IMG/VR virus record: IMGVR_UViG_3300035670_000018
Location: 103,364-167,363 of that record
DNA length: 64,000 nucleotides
Direction: 5' to 3' (one strand)
From: a virus
Under the pieces are notes generated by a model. That model searched no databases. It saw nothing but the letters and a program-made list of their open reading frames with translations, and was not told the DNA's origin. Of this stretch, positions 9,200 through 14,345 are shown one piece after another. The translations under genes and the position numbers were made by a program. Each line of letters opens with the position of its first letter. The first letter of the stretch is position 1.

Positions 9200-9239
9200 A
9201 ATCAATGACTTAGCCACCATATAAATCAATGACTTAGCC
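9200..9239 (+). repeat. Tandem 16-bp direct repeats, 24-bp period
   Basis: AATCAATGACTTAGCC occurs at 9200-9215 and again at 9224-9239. The same pair with the same 24-bp period is found at 57734-57773. In both places the second copy ends exactly 12 bp before the palindrome of the early promoter module, which suggests protein-binding sites. Confidence 0.75.
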
Positions 9240-9251
9240 TATGCGTCTGGT

Positions 9252-9306
9252 GCATATCTGCTATGCGGAGATAACCCTTGAAAATCGGGGTTGCCGACCC
9301 CATATC
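9252..9306 (+). promoter_or_regulatory. Early promoter module with upstream palindrome
   Basis: Palindrome GCATA-TCTGC-TATGC at 9252-9266, then 11 bp, then TTGAAA (9278-9283), 17 bp and CATATC (9301-9306). The same geometry recurs in several other early regions. Transcription would start near 9313, ahead of the GTG start at 9341. Confidence 0.7.
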
Positions 9307-9340
9307 TAGTATGTAACAAGAGAAGAGGTATTCCATGTGA

Positions 9341-9535
9341 GTGTTCGCGATGTTCGGTTCTATTCATTATGAGGGCGATGACTTGCTCGGCGTATACTCT
9401 ACCCTTGAAGCGGCCCGCGCTGCTCGGGACACGTATCAGTTGCAAGAACGTCAGTATGAGTATGACGAGTTTCGTATTCGCGCTCTGGATGTAGACGCTG
9501 CGGCTTATGCCGTGCCGTTCTTCACCTCGCTCTGA
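9341..9535 (+). CDS. Small early phage protein
   Basis: 64 residues from a GTG start; an in-frame ATG lies at 9350. AGAAGAGG at 9321-9328 is the likely ribosome site. Upstream at 9334 is an ATGTGA start-stop, probably fortuitous. Sequence has a small alpha/beta look (SIHYEGDDLLGVYSTLEAARAARD). Unknown function. Confidence 0.6.
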   Translation: MFAMFGSIHYEGDDLLGVYSTLEAARAARDTYQLQERQYEYDEFRIRALDVDAAAYAVPFFTSL

Positions 9536-9547
9536 TATGCGTTCCGC

Positions 9548-9602
9548 GCATATCAGACATGCGTTTGCTGCTCTTGATAATCTGATCGACCGACACTATC
9601 TT
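9548..9602 (+). promoter_or_regulatory. Early promoter module with upstream palindrome
   Basis: GCATA-TCAGA-CATGC at 9548-9562, 11 bp gap, TTGATA (9574-9579), 17 bp, TATCTT (9597-9602). A further near-palindrome TGATATGCG/CGCATATCA overlaps its left side. It would drive the gene at 9627. Confidence 0.7.
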
Positions 9603-9626
9603 ATGAGTATGACAAAGGAGAATAAC

Positions 9627-9791
9627 ATGACATATCGTTGGGGTGAATACATTCTTGTCATTACTGAGAATGAAAGTGGTAAGGTCGTCTATACTAAGCG
9701 GTATGAGAATATGTCTGGTACTGCTATGATGGATGAACAGAAGTTCTTTCGTCGGGACTACCCGATGCCCAAGTATCGTATTGAATGGTAA
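9627..9791 (+). CDS. Small early phage protein
   Basis: 54 residues, ATG preceded by AAAGGAG. Beta-rich (WGEYILVITENESGKVVYTKR), basic C-terminus. First gene after an early promoter module. Function unknown. Confidence 0.6.
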   Translation: MTYRWGEYILVITENESGKVVYTKRYENMSGTAMMDEQKFFRRDYPMPKYRIEW

Positions 9792-9802
9792 GGAAAATTG
9801 AA

Positions 9803-9967
9803 ATGGAAAAAGTCTACGTCCTCCTTGAGAAGAATCTTGATACGAAAAATGTTCGTATTGAGGGTGTCTATGAATCTCTCAAGAAGCTTGAAGATCAAAT
9901 GTGGTTTCTCATGAACTTCAATGAGGAACAAAAGTATTACATGATTGAGGAGATGGATGTGCAATGA
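9803..9967 (+). CDS. Small early phage protein
   Basis: 54 residues; ATG at 9803 chosen over 9785 because AAGGA lies 8 bases upstream. Begins MEKVYVLLEK; resembles a small alpha/beta fold with helical C-terminus. ATGA-coupled to the next gene. Confidence 0.6.
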   Translation: MEKVYVLLEKNLDTKNVRIEGVYESLKKLEDQMWFLMNFNEEQKYYMIEEMDVQ

Positions 9968-10140
9968 TTAGGCACTATGCAAACGAATATCAGATTCAGC
10001 TTCAAGCTGAGGCTCTGATGGACGCTCTGGATCACAAGTATATCAACACCGCAATGACGGAAATGGAATACGACATGCGTGTGGATGCAATCAACAAGTG
10101 GGAAAAAGCGCGACTCAAGGAGTTGAAGCAGTATGCTTAG
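9964..10140 (+). CDS. Small helical protein
   Basis: 58 residues, ATGA overlap with the previous stop. Predominantly helical and charged (QLQAEALMDAL, INKWEKARLKELKQY). Supported by coupling and uninterrupted gene order rather than homology. Confidence 0.5.
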   Translation: MIRHYANEYQIQLQAEALMDALDHKYINTAMTEMEYDMRVDAINKWEKARLKELKQYA

Positions 10141-10279
10141 GTTCCTGCTCGGTATGGTTGTCGGCGCTTCGGCCACAACTGGTTTCGGTTTTCAGATTGT
10201 GATGGGCGCAATCGGTCTCGGCTTCATGGCTTGGGGCTTCTATGCAATGTATATGAATGGTGAACTCAGTGAATATTGA
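10133..10279 (+). CDS. Small membrane protein
   Basis: 48 residues with one long glycine-rich hydrophobic segment (about residues 4-40). Overlaps both neighbours in other frames, as is common in this block. Function unknown; could act at the inner membrane. Confidence 0.45.
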   Translation: MLRFLLGMVVGASATTGFGFQIVMGAIGLGFMAWGFYAMYMNGELSEY

Positions 10280-10787
10280 TATCTATGGCAAGTCTAAGCA
10301 TATGTGCAAAGCGGAAATCAAGTTCGCTACTGCATTCTTTGCTCAGTATCTAATGGGTACCAGACTCGCAAAGAATCTTGACATTGAGATTCGGATTGAG
10401 GGTCAGGGTCGCGCAGAGGGGCATTGTAATCCTCTTGATGGTGAACGGCGCCCTCGGTCCTTTGAGATTGGTATCAGACCTGGAATGCAGCGGTACAAGA
10501 TGCTCCAGTGCCTCGCGCATGAGATGGTGCATTTGAAGCAGTATGCTAAGGGTGAGTTGTCCAATGAGTTGATCACTGCAAAGTGGCAGGGAAAGACTTA
10601 CAAGCTTACCAACTCAATGGAAGACTATTTCAACTGGCCTTGGGAAATTGAAGCTTATGGTCGTGATCGGTCGCTTTATCTGTTCTATCAGGTGATGTTG
10701 AACTCGGAAAAGATCAAGTTCAAGAATGGTAAGATGTATATGAAGGGTAAGCTTTTCAAGCTTGACAAGGCTAAGAATACCAAGTAA
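10257..10787 (+). CDS. Putative zincin metallopeptidase-like protein
   Basis: 176 residues. The HExxH motif occurs as CLAHEMVHLKQY, followed downstream by WPWEIEAYGR, whose Glu may be the third zinc ligand. This combination recurs in a phage/bacterial family of putative metallopeptidases. No signal peptide, so a cytoplasmic action is likely. Substrate unknown. A GTG at 10269 is an alternative start. Confidence 0.7.
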   Translation: MVNSVNIDIYGKSKHMCKAEIKFATAFFAQYLMGTRLAKNLDIEIRIEGQGRAEGHCNPLDGERRPRSFEIGIRPGMQRYKMLQCLAHEMVHLKQYAKGELSNELITAKWQGKTYKLTNSMEDYFNWPWEIEAYGRDRSLYLFYQVMLNSEKIKFKNGKMYMKGKLFKLDKAKNTK

Positions 10788-10796
10788 GATATACGC

Positions 10797-11024
10797 ATGA
10801 TCAAGACACAGTGGAAAATCAAGATTGGCGACATGATCCATGTTCGCACTCATTACAAGTATGGTGTGATGGATAATGTCCATATCAAGTCTGGAAAGGT
10901 AGTGCAAAGTGAGCGACATGATCCCGTTGGTACTTTTCGTTTGTATACAGGTAATCCTCAGTACCCCGTTTCTCTTATCGCAGATGAACGGGTCACTGGC
11001 ATTAAGCTTCGTGAGGTCGCGTAA
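10797..11024 (+). CDS. Small hypothetical protein
   Basis: 75 basic residues, beta-rich (KIKIGDMIHVRTHYKYGVM), possibly an SH3-like barrel, but no family is recognised. Ends at the ATG of the next gene. Confidence 0.55.
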   Translation: MIKTQWKIKIGDMIHVRTHYKYGVMDNVHIKSGKVVQSERHDPVGTFRLYTGNPQYPVSLIADERVTGIKLREVA

Positions 11025-11203
11025 TGGCTAGTATTCATGTACCGTCAGGTAAACTGACATGGGAAGAAAAGTTGGAGATCCGCAAACACGCGCTAGAGTG
11101 TGCCGCTAGGACGTATCAAGGACAAGGCGCATTTAATGCAGAAAACGTTACCAATCGTGCTGCAATCTTTGAAGACTACTTGATGGGGAAGAATGATGGT
11201 TAA
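11024..11203 (+). CDS. Small hypothetical protein
   Basis: 59 residues, start coupled to the previous stop (TAATG). Helical and soluble (LTWEEKLEIRKHALECAA). Function unknown. Confidence 0.5.
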   Translation: MASIHVPSGKLTWEEKLEIRKHALECAARTYQGQGAFNAENVTNRAAIFEDYLMGKNDG

Positions 11204-11384
11204 GTCTTATGATGTAAGTTTTCATCTTGACGAATCTCTTGCAGGATGGTATCTTTACTGCTTTGAGGACGATGATGTAGTCCATGAGCAGTTCTTCCGC
11301 GACCGCGATGATGCTCACGCTATGGGCCATCGCTTTCTTGATGGACTGTATGTCAAGGGTTTCCCGATTGAGGAACTGGCATGA
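11193..11384 (+). CDS. Small hypothetical protein
   Basis: 63 acidic residues with MMV start; overlaps the previous ORF by 11 bases. Contains CFEDDDVVHEQFFRDRDDA. No recognised domain. Confidence 0.55.
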   Translation: MMVKSYDVSFHLDESLAGWYLYCFEDDDVVHEQFFRDRDDAHAMGHRFLDGLYVKGFPIEELA

Positions 11385-11611
11385 GAAAGCAGAGTCTTTG
11401 GAATCGATTTCTTAACTGGTACAGTCCAGTTTGGGGTATGCTCGTTCCGCTTGTCATCGCAGTAGGCTTTCTTTTTGTTCTAGAATATAAAGCAGATGAA
11501 CAAAAGCTTGCATTTTCTAATGCCTGTGCTACAATGGGTGGTGTCGCATTGATTGGACGTAACGGAACAAAAGTTTGCTTCAAGCAGGATGTTGTCCTGT
11601 CTGTACACTAA
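11381..11611 (+). CDS. Small membrane protein
   Basis: 76 residues with one transmembrane helix (about residues 18-36, GMLVPLVIAVGFLFVL) and a short C-terminal domain with two cysteines. ATGA coupled to the previous gene. Its stop overlaps a CTAAATA box. Confidence 0.55.
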   Translation: MRKQSLWNRFLNWYSPVWGMLVPLVIAVGFLFVLEYKADEQKLAFSNACATMGGVALIGRNGTKVCFKQDVVLSVH

Positions 11612-11614
11612 ATA
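11608..11614 (+). promoter_or_regulatory. Late-type promoter box before the tRNA array
   Basis: CTAAATA overlapping the stop of the membrane protein gene. The following ATACAGTTTAA is also found after TATAAATA at 12385-12392, so this is a repeated motif, not only the 7-mer. It would transcribe the first tRNA. Confidence 0.5.
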
Positions 11615-11628
11615 AAATACAGTTTAAT

Positions 11629-11711
11629 GGCCACGTAACCGATGGCGGCTTCTACCCGCTTAACCGTAACTGGAGTTGAAAATGGGAGTTCGAATCTCTC
11701 CGTGGTCGCCA
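11629..11711 (+). tRNA. tRNA-Arg(TCT), D-arm missing
   Basis: Acceptor GGCCACG pairs with CGTGGTC, then G and CCA. T-arm GGGAG-TTCGAAT-CTCTC is canonical. The anticodon arm GGCGG-CTTCTAC-CCGCT reads TCT but starts only eight bases after the acceptor strand, leaving no room for a D-arm. A 23-base segment containing GTAACTGGAG follows the anticodon arm. tRNA-Arg(ACG) at 15448 has the same layout. Confidence 0.65.
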
Positions 11712-11733
11712 TTTCAAATTATGGAGAAAGTGA

Positions 11734-12000
11734 ATGTCTGCACCGAAGACCAAGACCAAGTACACTTCTAAGGGTGAGCGTGAAGCGAACCGTAGCTTGT
11801 CAAAGGCTATCAAGCGTGATCGCACAGTCATTGAGAAGTCTCAGATCAAGCAGAAGGCATGGTTGAAGGGACAGAACCCTTGGATCGTCGTGCCGAATGA
11901 GAATACAGCCGATACTAAGGCACGGTTTGTTCGCGTTCGTGCTGAGACTGAGTGGGGTGATCCGCGCAAGGGCTTCATGTTCGGCGCGATGAAGGACTAA
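11734..12000 (+). CDS. Small basic hypothetical protein
   Basis: 88 Lys/Arg-rich residues, ATG preceded by GGAG. N-terminus KTKTKYTSKGEREANRSLS may be disordered and nucleic-acid binding. Lies between tRNA genes. Unknown family. Confidence 0.6.
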   Translation: MSAPKTKTKYTSKGEREANRSLSKAIKRDRTVIEKSQIKQKAWLKGQNPWIVVPNENTADTKARFVRVRAETEWGDPRKGFMFGAMKD

Positions 12001-12007
12001 GATTAAC

Positions 12008-12084
12008 GCCCCCTTAGCCCAGCGGTAGGAGGCACCGGACTTAAAATCCGTACAGGGACAGTTCGAATCTGTCAGGGGGTACCA
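12008..12084 (+). tRNA. tRNA-Leu(TAA), short variable region
   Basis: Acceptor GCCCCCT/AGGGGGT, D-arm GCCC...GGC, anticodon loop CTTAAAA (TAA), T-arm GACAG-TTCGAAT-CTGTC, encoded CCA. The variable region is only about 5-6 bases, although bacterial leucine tRNAs normally carry a long variable arm. Confidence 0.85.
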
Positions 12085-12089
12085 AATTT

Positions 12090-12165
12090 GCATCTGTAGC
12101 ACAGCGGTTAGTGCTATCGGCTCATAACCGATTGGTCCTTGGTTCGAATCCAAGCGGATGCACCA
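12090..12165 (+). tRNA. tRNA-Met or tRNA-Ile2 (CAT)
   Basis: Acceptor GCATCTG/CGGATGC, anticodon arm ATCGG-CTCATAA-CCGAT, T-arm CTTGG-TTCGAAT-CCAAG, A73 and CCA. One of three CAT tRNAs; identity cannot be fixed by eye. Confidence 0.88.
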
Positions 12166-12170
12166 AATAA

Positions 12171-12260
12171 CGGAGTGAGACTAAGAGTCAGAGAGGACTT
12201 ATAAACCTTTTGCAGCCGATTACTGCCTTTGAGGTGGAGCGTTACCACCCACTCCGACCA
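12171..12260 (+). tRNA. tRNA-like, candidate Ile(TAT), aberrant loops
   Basis: Acceptor CGGAGTG/CACTCCG, discriminator A and encoded CCA. D-stem GACT/AGTC has a 3-base loop; the anticodon arm gives CTTATAA (TAT) inside a 9-base loop; the variable arm is GCAG-CCGATTA-CTGC. The T-arm GGTGG/CCACC has loop AGCGTTA instead of TTCGANT. All helices exist, but conserved D- and T-loop bases are missing. Confidence 0.55.
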
Positions 12261-12265
12261 ATATT

Positions 12266-12342
12266 GCCCTCGTAGCCCAACTGGCAGAGGCAGCAGATTC
12301 AAATCCTGCTCAGTGTAAGTTCGACTCTTACCGAGGGCACCA
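12266..12342 (+). tRNA. tRNA-Leu(CAA), short variable region
   Basis: Acceptor GCCCTCG/CGAGGGC, anticodon loop TTCAAAT (CAA), T-arm GTAAG-TTCGACT-CTTAC, A73-CCA. The variable region is about 5 bases, unusual for leucine. The innermost anticodon-stem pair is A-C. Confidence 0.82.
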
Positions 12343-12351
12343 AAAAAAAAG

Positions 12352-12392
12352 TTGACAAAAACATAAAATCCAGCTAGGATGTTGTATAAATA
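12352..12392 (+). promoter_or_regulatory. Sigma70-type promoter plus TATAAATA box
   Basis: TTGACA (12352-12357), 17 bp, TAGGAT (12375-12380) is a strong vegetative-type promoter. Just downstream, TATAAATA (12385-12392) matches the T4 late consensus. Both would transcribe the leader at 12417-12566. Confidence 0.7.
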
Positions 12393-12416
12393 GAATACAG
12401 TTTAAGAAAGACGGAA

Positions 12417-12503
12417 ATGAAACCCATTCTACCTCCATTTACAATTAATCAAGAAACATGCCAGCCATCATGGGCAGGTGTGATGAGGGGTTCTATGTAT
12501 TAA
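12417..12503 (+). CDS. Putative leader peptide (28 codons)
   Basis: ATG at 12417 opens MKPILPPFTINQ and ends at TAA 12501-12503. Only a weak ACGGA ribosome site. Its final codons run into the left arm of a hairpin (12487-12495) that competes with a terminator, the geometry of an attenuator leader. No run of a single amino acid is present, so a classic starvation sensor is not evident. Confidence 0.4.
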   Translation: MKPILPPFTINQETCQPSWAGVMRGSMY

Positions 12504-12566
12504 GTCTTAGTACAGACTTAGTTTCTTAGAACCCCGAAGCCAAAAGTTTCGGGGTTCTTCGTTTTT
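12487..12566 (+). terminator. Rho-independent terminator with competing upstream hairpin
   Basis: Terminator stem: AGAACCCCGAA (12528-12538) pairs with TTCGGGGTTCT (12548-12558), 11 bp, followed by TCGTTTTT. The left strand can instead pair with GGGGTTCTA (12487-12495) as TAGAACCCC (12527-12535). Between them AAGTCT/AGACTT forms an inner helix. The two structures are mutually exclusive, as in attenuators. Confidence 0.75.
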
Positions 12567-12581
12567 ATAGTTGCGTCCAGT

Positions 12582-12646
12582 GCATAGCAGATATGCGAAA
12601 AAAGAATAAGAAAAGACTTGAAATTGGCTGCGACAAGCACTATATT
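12582..12646 (+). promoter_or_regulatory. Early promoter module with palindrome (wider spacing)
   Basis: GCATA-GCAGA-TATGC at 12582-12596, then 21 bp instead of 11, TTGAAA (12618-12623), 17 bp, TATATT (12641-12646). The extra 10 bp is about one helical turn, keeping the palindrome on the same DNA face. Confidence 0.68.
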
Positions 12647-12652
12647 AGATAT

Positions 12653-12930
12653 GTAAGAGAGAAAAGAGTTTCCCAGCCGCGCGGGACAAGATGCGGTCGC
12701 TGTTTAACATTGTTAAGTTCCTATGAGTTACCCTTGCTCACTCAAGGGCGCACTGAGTAGCGAAATATCCAGTGAGGGACTGTGACTCAGCACAGCCTCA
12801 CATTCTATCTCTTCAGATATGCACCGGGCATTGTAGCTACTGCCTAGTGTGGCACAGTCGCGCTGCTTCGGTGGCGTTCAAGATGAACTGTTCGATTCAG
12901 TTGGTGCATATCTGAAGTGATAGAATACAT
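12653..12930 (+). ncRNA. Candidate structured non-coding RNA
   Basis: No plausible ORF. Helices readable by eye: TTAAC/GTTAA, CCCTTG/CAAGGG, CACTG/CAGTG, and GTGAGG-CTGTG with CACAG-CCTCAC. A 24-base closing stem with one mismatch pairs 12802-12825 with 12903-12926. Inside the stem is a canonical T-arm (AACTG-TTCGATT-CAGTT) and CGCTGC-TTCG-GTGGCG. Directly downstream of an early promoter module and upstream of tRNA-Asn. No known RNA family is recognised. Confidence 0.55.
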
Positions 12931-13007
12931 TCCTCTCAAGCCAACTAGGTGGAGGCAACTGACTGTTAATCAGTGTACGACAGGTTCGAATCCTGTGGGG
13001 GGAGCCA
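12931..13007 (+). tRNA. tRNA-Asn(GTT)
   Basis: Acceptor TCCTCTC pairs with GGGGGGA using G-T wobbles; anticodon arm ACTGA-CTGTTAA-TCAGT; T-arm ACAGG-TTCGAAT-CCTGT; G73-CCA. Confidence 0.9.
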
Positions 13008-13013
13008 ATTCAT

Positions 13014-13100
13014 GGACCAGTCGCCTAGTGGCTATGGCAGCAGACTCTTAATCTGTCGTGAGAAATCACATCGTGGGTTCGAGTCCCACTTGGTCCTCCA
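13014..13100 (+). tRNA. tRNA-Lys(CTT) with long variable arm
   Basis: Acceptor GGACCAG/TTGGTCC, D-arm GCC...GGC, anticodon arm GCAGA-CTCTTAA-TCTGT, T-arm GTGGG-TTCGAGT-CCCAC, T73-CCA. The 16-base variable arm contains GTGA-GAAA-TCAC, a class II feature not expected for lysine. Confidence 0.85.
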
Positions 13101-13105
13101 ATCAT

Positions 13106-13179
13106 GGCCTATTAGTGAATGGATATCACACCGCTCTGTCTAAGCGGAGAAGCGAGTTTGAGCCTCGCATAGGTCGCCA
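13106..13179 (+). tRNA. tRNA-Asp(GTC)
   Basis: Acceptor GGCCTAT/ATAGGTC, D-arm GTG...CAC, anticodon arm CCGCT-CTGTCTA-AGCGG, T-arm GCGAG-TTTGAGC-CTCGC, G73-CCA. Confidence 0.9.
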
Positions 13180-13250
13180 TTTAGTACGCCTGTCCCGCTT
13201 TGGGAAGTTGGGTAGGGTTGACGGCACCCTCGCAGTACGAAAGCCGTTAT

Positions 13251-13328
13251 CTGAGTGTACGAGAGTCTGGTTACATCCCATAGATTTGGAATCTATGAAC
13301 GCAGGTTCGAATCCTGCCACTCAGACCA
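13251..13328 (+). tRNA. tRNA-Pro(TGG)
   Basis: Acceptor CTGAGTG/CACTCAG, anticodon arm ATAGA-TTTGGAA-TCTAT, T-arm GCAGG-TTCGAAT-CCTGC, A73-CCA. The D-arm is weakly paired. The 71-base spacer before it (13180-13250) has no ORF; it contains a CCC/GGG hairpin only. Confidence 0.88.
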
Positions 13329-13333
13329 ATTAT

Positions 13334-13407
13334 ATCAGTGTAGTGTAACGGTAGCACGGCAGCCTCCAAAACTGCTTGTCAGGGTTCGAATCCTTGCACT
13401 GGTGCCA
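13334..13407 (+). tRNA. tRNA-Trp(CCA)
   Basis: Acceptor ATCAGTG/CACTGGT, D-arm GTGT...CAC, anticodon loop CTCCAAA, T-arm CAGGG-TTCGAAT-CCTTG, G73-CCA. Confidence 0.88.
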
Positions 13408-13410
13408 GTC

Positions 13411-13521
13411 AGAAAGAGCGGTAGTCGGAGTGCGAATCCGATGAGAACATGCCTGTGATCGCACACAGGCATTAAGTATCCTCACCATAGACTTCGGTCA
13501 ACATAGAGGAACGCTCTTTCT
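13411..13521 (+). ncRNA. Candidate multi-helix RNA with 10-bp closing stem
   Basis: AGAAAGAGCG (13411-13420) pairs perfectly with CGCTCTTTCT (13512-13521). Inside are TCGGA-GTGCGAA-TCCGA, ATGCCTGTG (13449-13457) with CACAGGCAT (13464-13472), CCTC/GAGG and GAC-TTCG-GTC. The 5' arm looks like a degenerate T-arm, but the order does not fit a tRNA. No T-run follows. Confidence 0.5.
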
Positions 13522-13523
13522 AC

Positions 13524-13552
13524 TTGACTTTACGTGATGCCTCGTCTATAAT
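13524..13552 (+). promoter_or_regulatory. Sigma70-type promoter
   Basis: TTGACT (13524-13529), 17 bp, TATAAT (13547-13552), directly upstream of the ORF at 13577 and the Ala/Thr tRNA genes. Confidence 0.8.
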
Positions 13553-13576
13553 AAGACAACAATCAACGAGGTAACT

Positions 13577-13792
13577 ATGGCAAAGATGACGATTAAGAAA
13601 GTGATGGAATTACAAGATCATTTCATCAAAGCTGGTATTATGAAAGACCCTAAGTCTTATACCGCAGATGAATTGAAGTATCTTAATCCTGCTATTCCAT
13701 CTGACTTCATTGATGATTATGTTGATGTTCGTGATGGTAAGAAGAAAGAAAGCGACTGGCAGCGTATTCCGCTGAAGATCGAAGATTTGTAA
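13577..13792 (+). CDS. Small hypothetical protein in tRNA array
   Basis: 71 residues, ATG preceded by GAGGTAAC. Helical N-terminus (MTIKKVMELQDHFIKAG), acidic centre. Has its own strong promoter. Function unknown. Confidence 0.65.
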   Translation: MAKMTIKKVMELQDHFIKAGIMKDPKSYTADELKYLNPAIPSDFIDDYVDVRDGKKKESDWQRIPLKIEDL

Positions 13793-13798
13793 TACAAT

Positions 13799-13873
13799 GG
13801 GCTTGTAGTATAATGGGTATTATCTCCCGCTTGCACCGGGAAGAACAGGGTTCGATTCCCTGCTTGTCCACCA
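13799..13873 (+). tRNA. tRNA-Ala(TGC)
   Basis: Acceptor GGGCTTG/CTTGTCC, anticodon arm TCCCG-CTTGCAC-CGGGA, T-arm CAGGG-TTCGATT-CCCTG, A73-CCA. Confidence 0.9.
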
Positions 13874-13881
13874 AGTTTAAC

Positions 13882-13955
13882 GCCTCTATAGTTCAATGGC
13901 AGAACGCCTGTTTTGTAATCAGGATATCAGGGTTCGATTCCTTGTCGAGGCACCA
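13882..13955 (+). tRNA. tRNA-Thr(TGT)
   Basis: Acceptor GCCTCTA/TCGAGGC, D-arm GTTC...GAAC, anticodon loop TTTGTAA, T-arm CAGGG-TTCGATT-CCTTG, A73-CCA. Confidence 0.88.
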
Positions 13956-13959
13956 GTTT

Positions 13960-14074
13960 AGCGTTGTAGGAGCAGAAGTGACCTTGTTGGGATGGTCTGC
14001 TGTATGCGGCTCACAGGCGAGTTGAGGGGTTTGATCACCCCAAGTCTGGCGAGGGTTCAATTCCCTCCAACGCT
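13960..14074 (+). ncRNA. 115-nt tRNA-like element
   Basis: Acceptor AGCGTTG/CAACGCT and a canonical T-arm GAGGG-TTCAATT-CCCTC flank a 79-base core that does not fold as D and anticodon arms. The core has AGCA/TGCT with GACC/GGTC and GGGG-TTTGATCA-CCCC. No CCA is encoded. Could be a degenerate tRNA or a tRNA-shaped regulatory RNA. Confidence 0.5.
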
Positions 14075-14110
14075 AATCTAATTTGATCTGGCTACGTAGC
14101 AGCAATGTGC

Positions 14111-14153
14111 GTCATGAATGTCAGACAGTCAACCAAATAACTGTGCGGTTGAC
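14111..14153 (+). ncRNA. Conserved inter-tRNA hairpin element, copy 1
   Basis: GTCAACC (14128-14134), loop AAATAACTGTGC, GGTTGAC (14147-14153). Preceded by GTCATGAATG. A second copy at 14293-14335 keeps the loop and upstream motif but has a different, still complementary stem. Precedes tRNA-Tyr. Confidence 0.5.
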
Positions 14154-14161
14154 ACCAGTTT

Positions 14162-14247
14162 GGGTGAGCGGCAACGACGGTGAGTTGCGGCGGACTGTAA
14201 ATCCCCTGTCTATGACTTAGAAGGTTCGAATCCTTTCTCACCCACCA
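14162..14247 (+). tRNA. tRNA-Tyr(GTA)
   Basis: Acceptor GGGTGAG/CTCACCC, anticodon loop CTGTAAA, long variable arm as usual for bacterial tyrosine, T-arm AAAGG-equivalent AGAAGG-TTCGAAT-CCTTT, A73-CCA. Confidence 0.88.
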
Positions 14248-14292
14248 AATTGATTTAGCTACTCACACAGTATGGTTACGCCATATCTTAGA

Positions 14293-14335
14293 GTCACGAA
14301 TGCTAAACAACCAGACTTAATACTGTGCTGTCTGG
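14293..14335 (+). ncRNA. Conserved inter-tRNA hairpin element, copy 2
   Basis: CCAGAC (14311-14316), loop TTAATACTGTGCT, GTCTGG (14330-14335), preceded by GTCACGAATG. Compared with copy 1, the stem has changed on both sides while the loop core CTGTGC is kept. CACAGTAT/ATACTGTG offers an alternative long-range pairing. Precedes tRNA-Ile(GAT). Confidence 0.5.
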
Positions 14336-14345
14336 ATTATTTTAT

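Noticed and set aside
12653-12926. tmRNA or permuted tmRNA
   Set aside because: The acceptor strands are in normal order with only about 77 bases between them, and no tag frame ending in Ala-Ala-stop was found.
13411-13521. tRNA or circularly permuted tRNA
   Set aside because: There is a T-arm-like hairpin near the 5' side, but its loop (GTGCGAA) is not canonical and no anticodon arm or acceptor end can be assigned.
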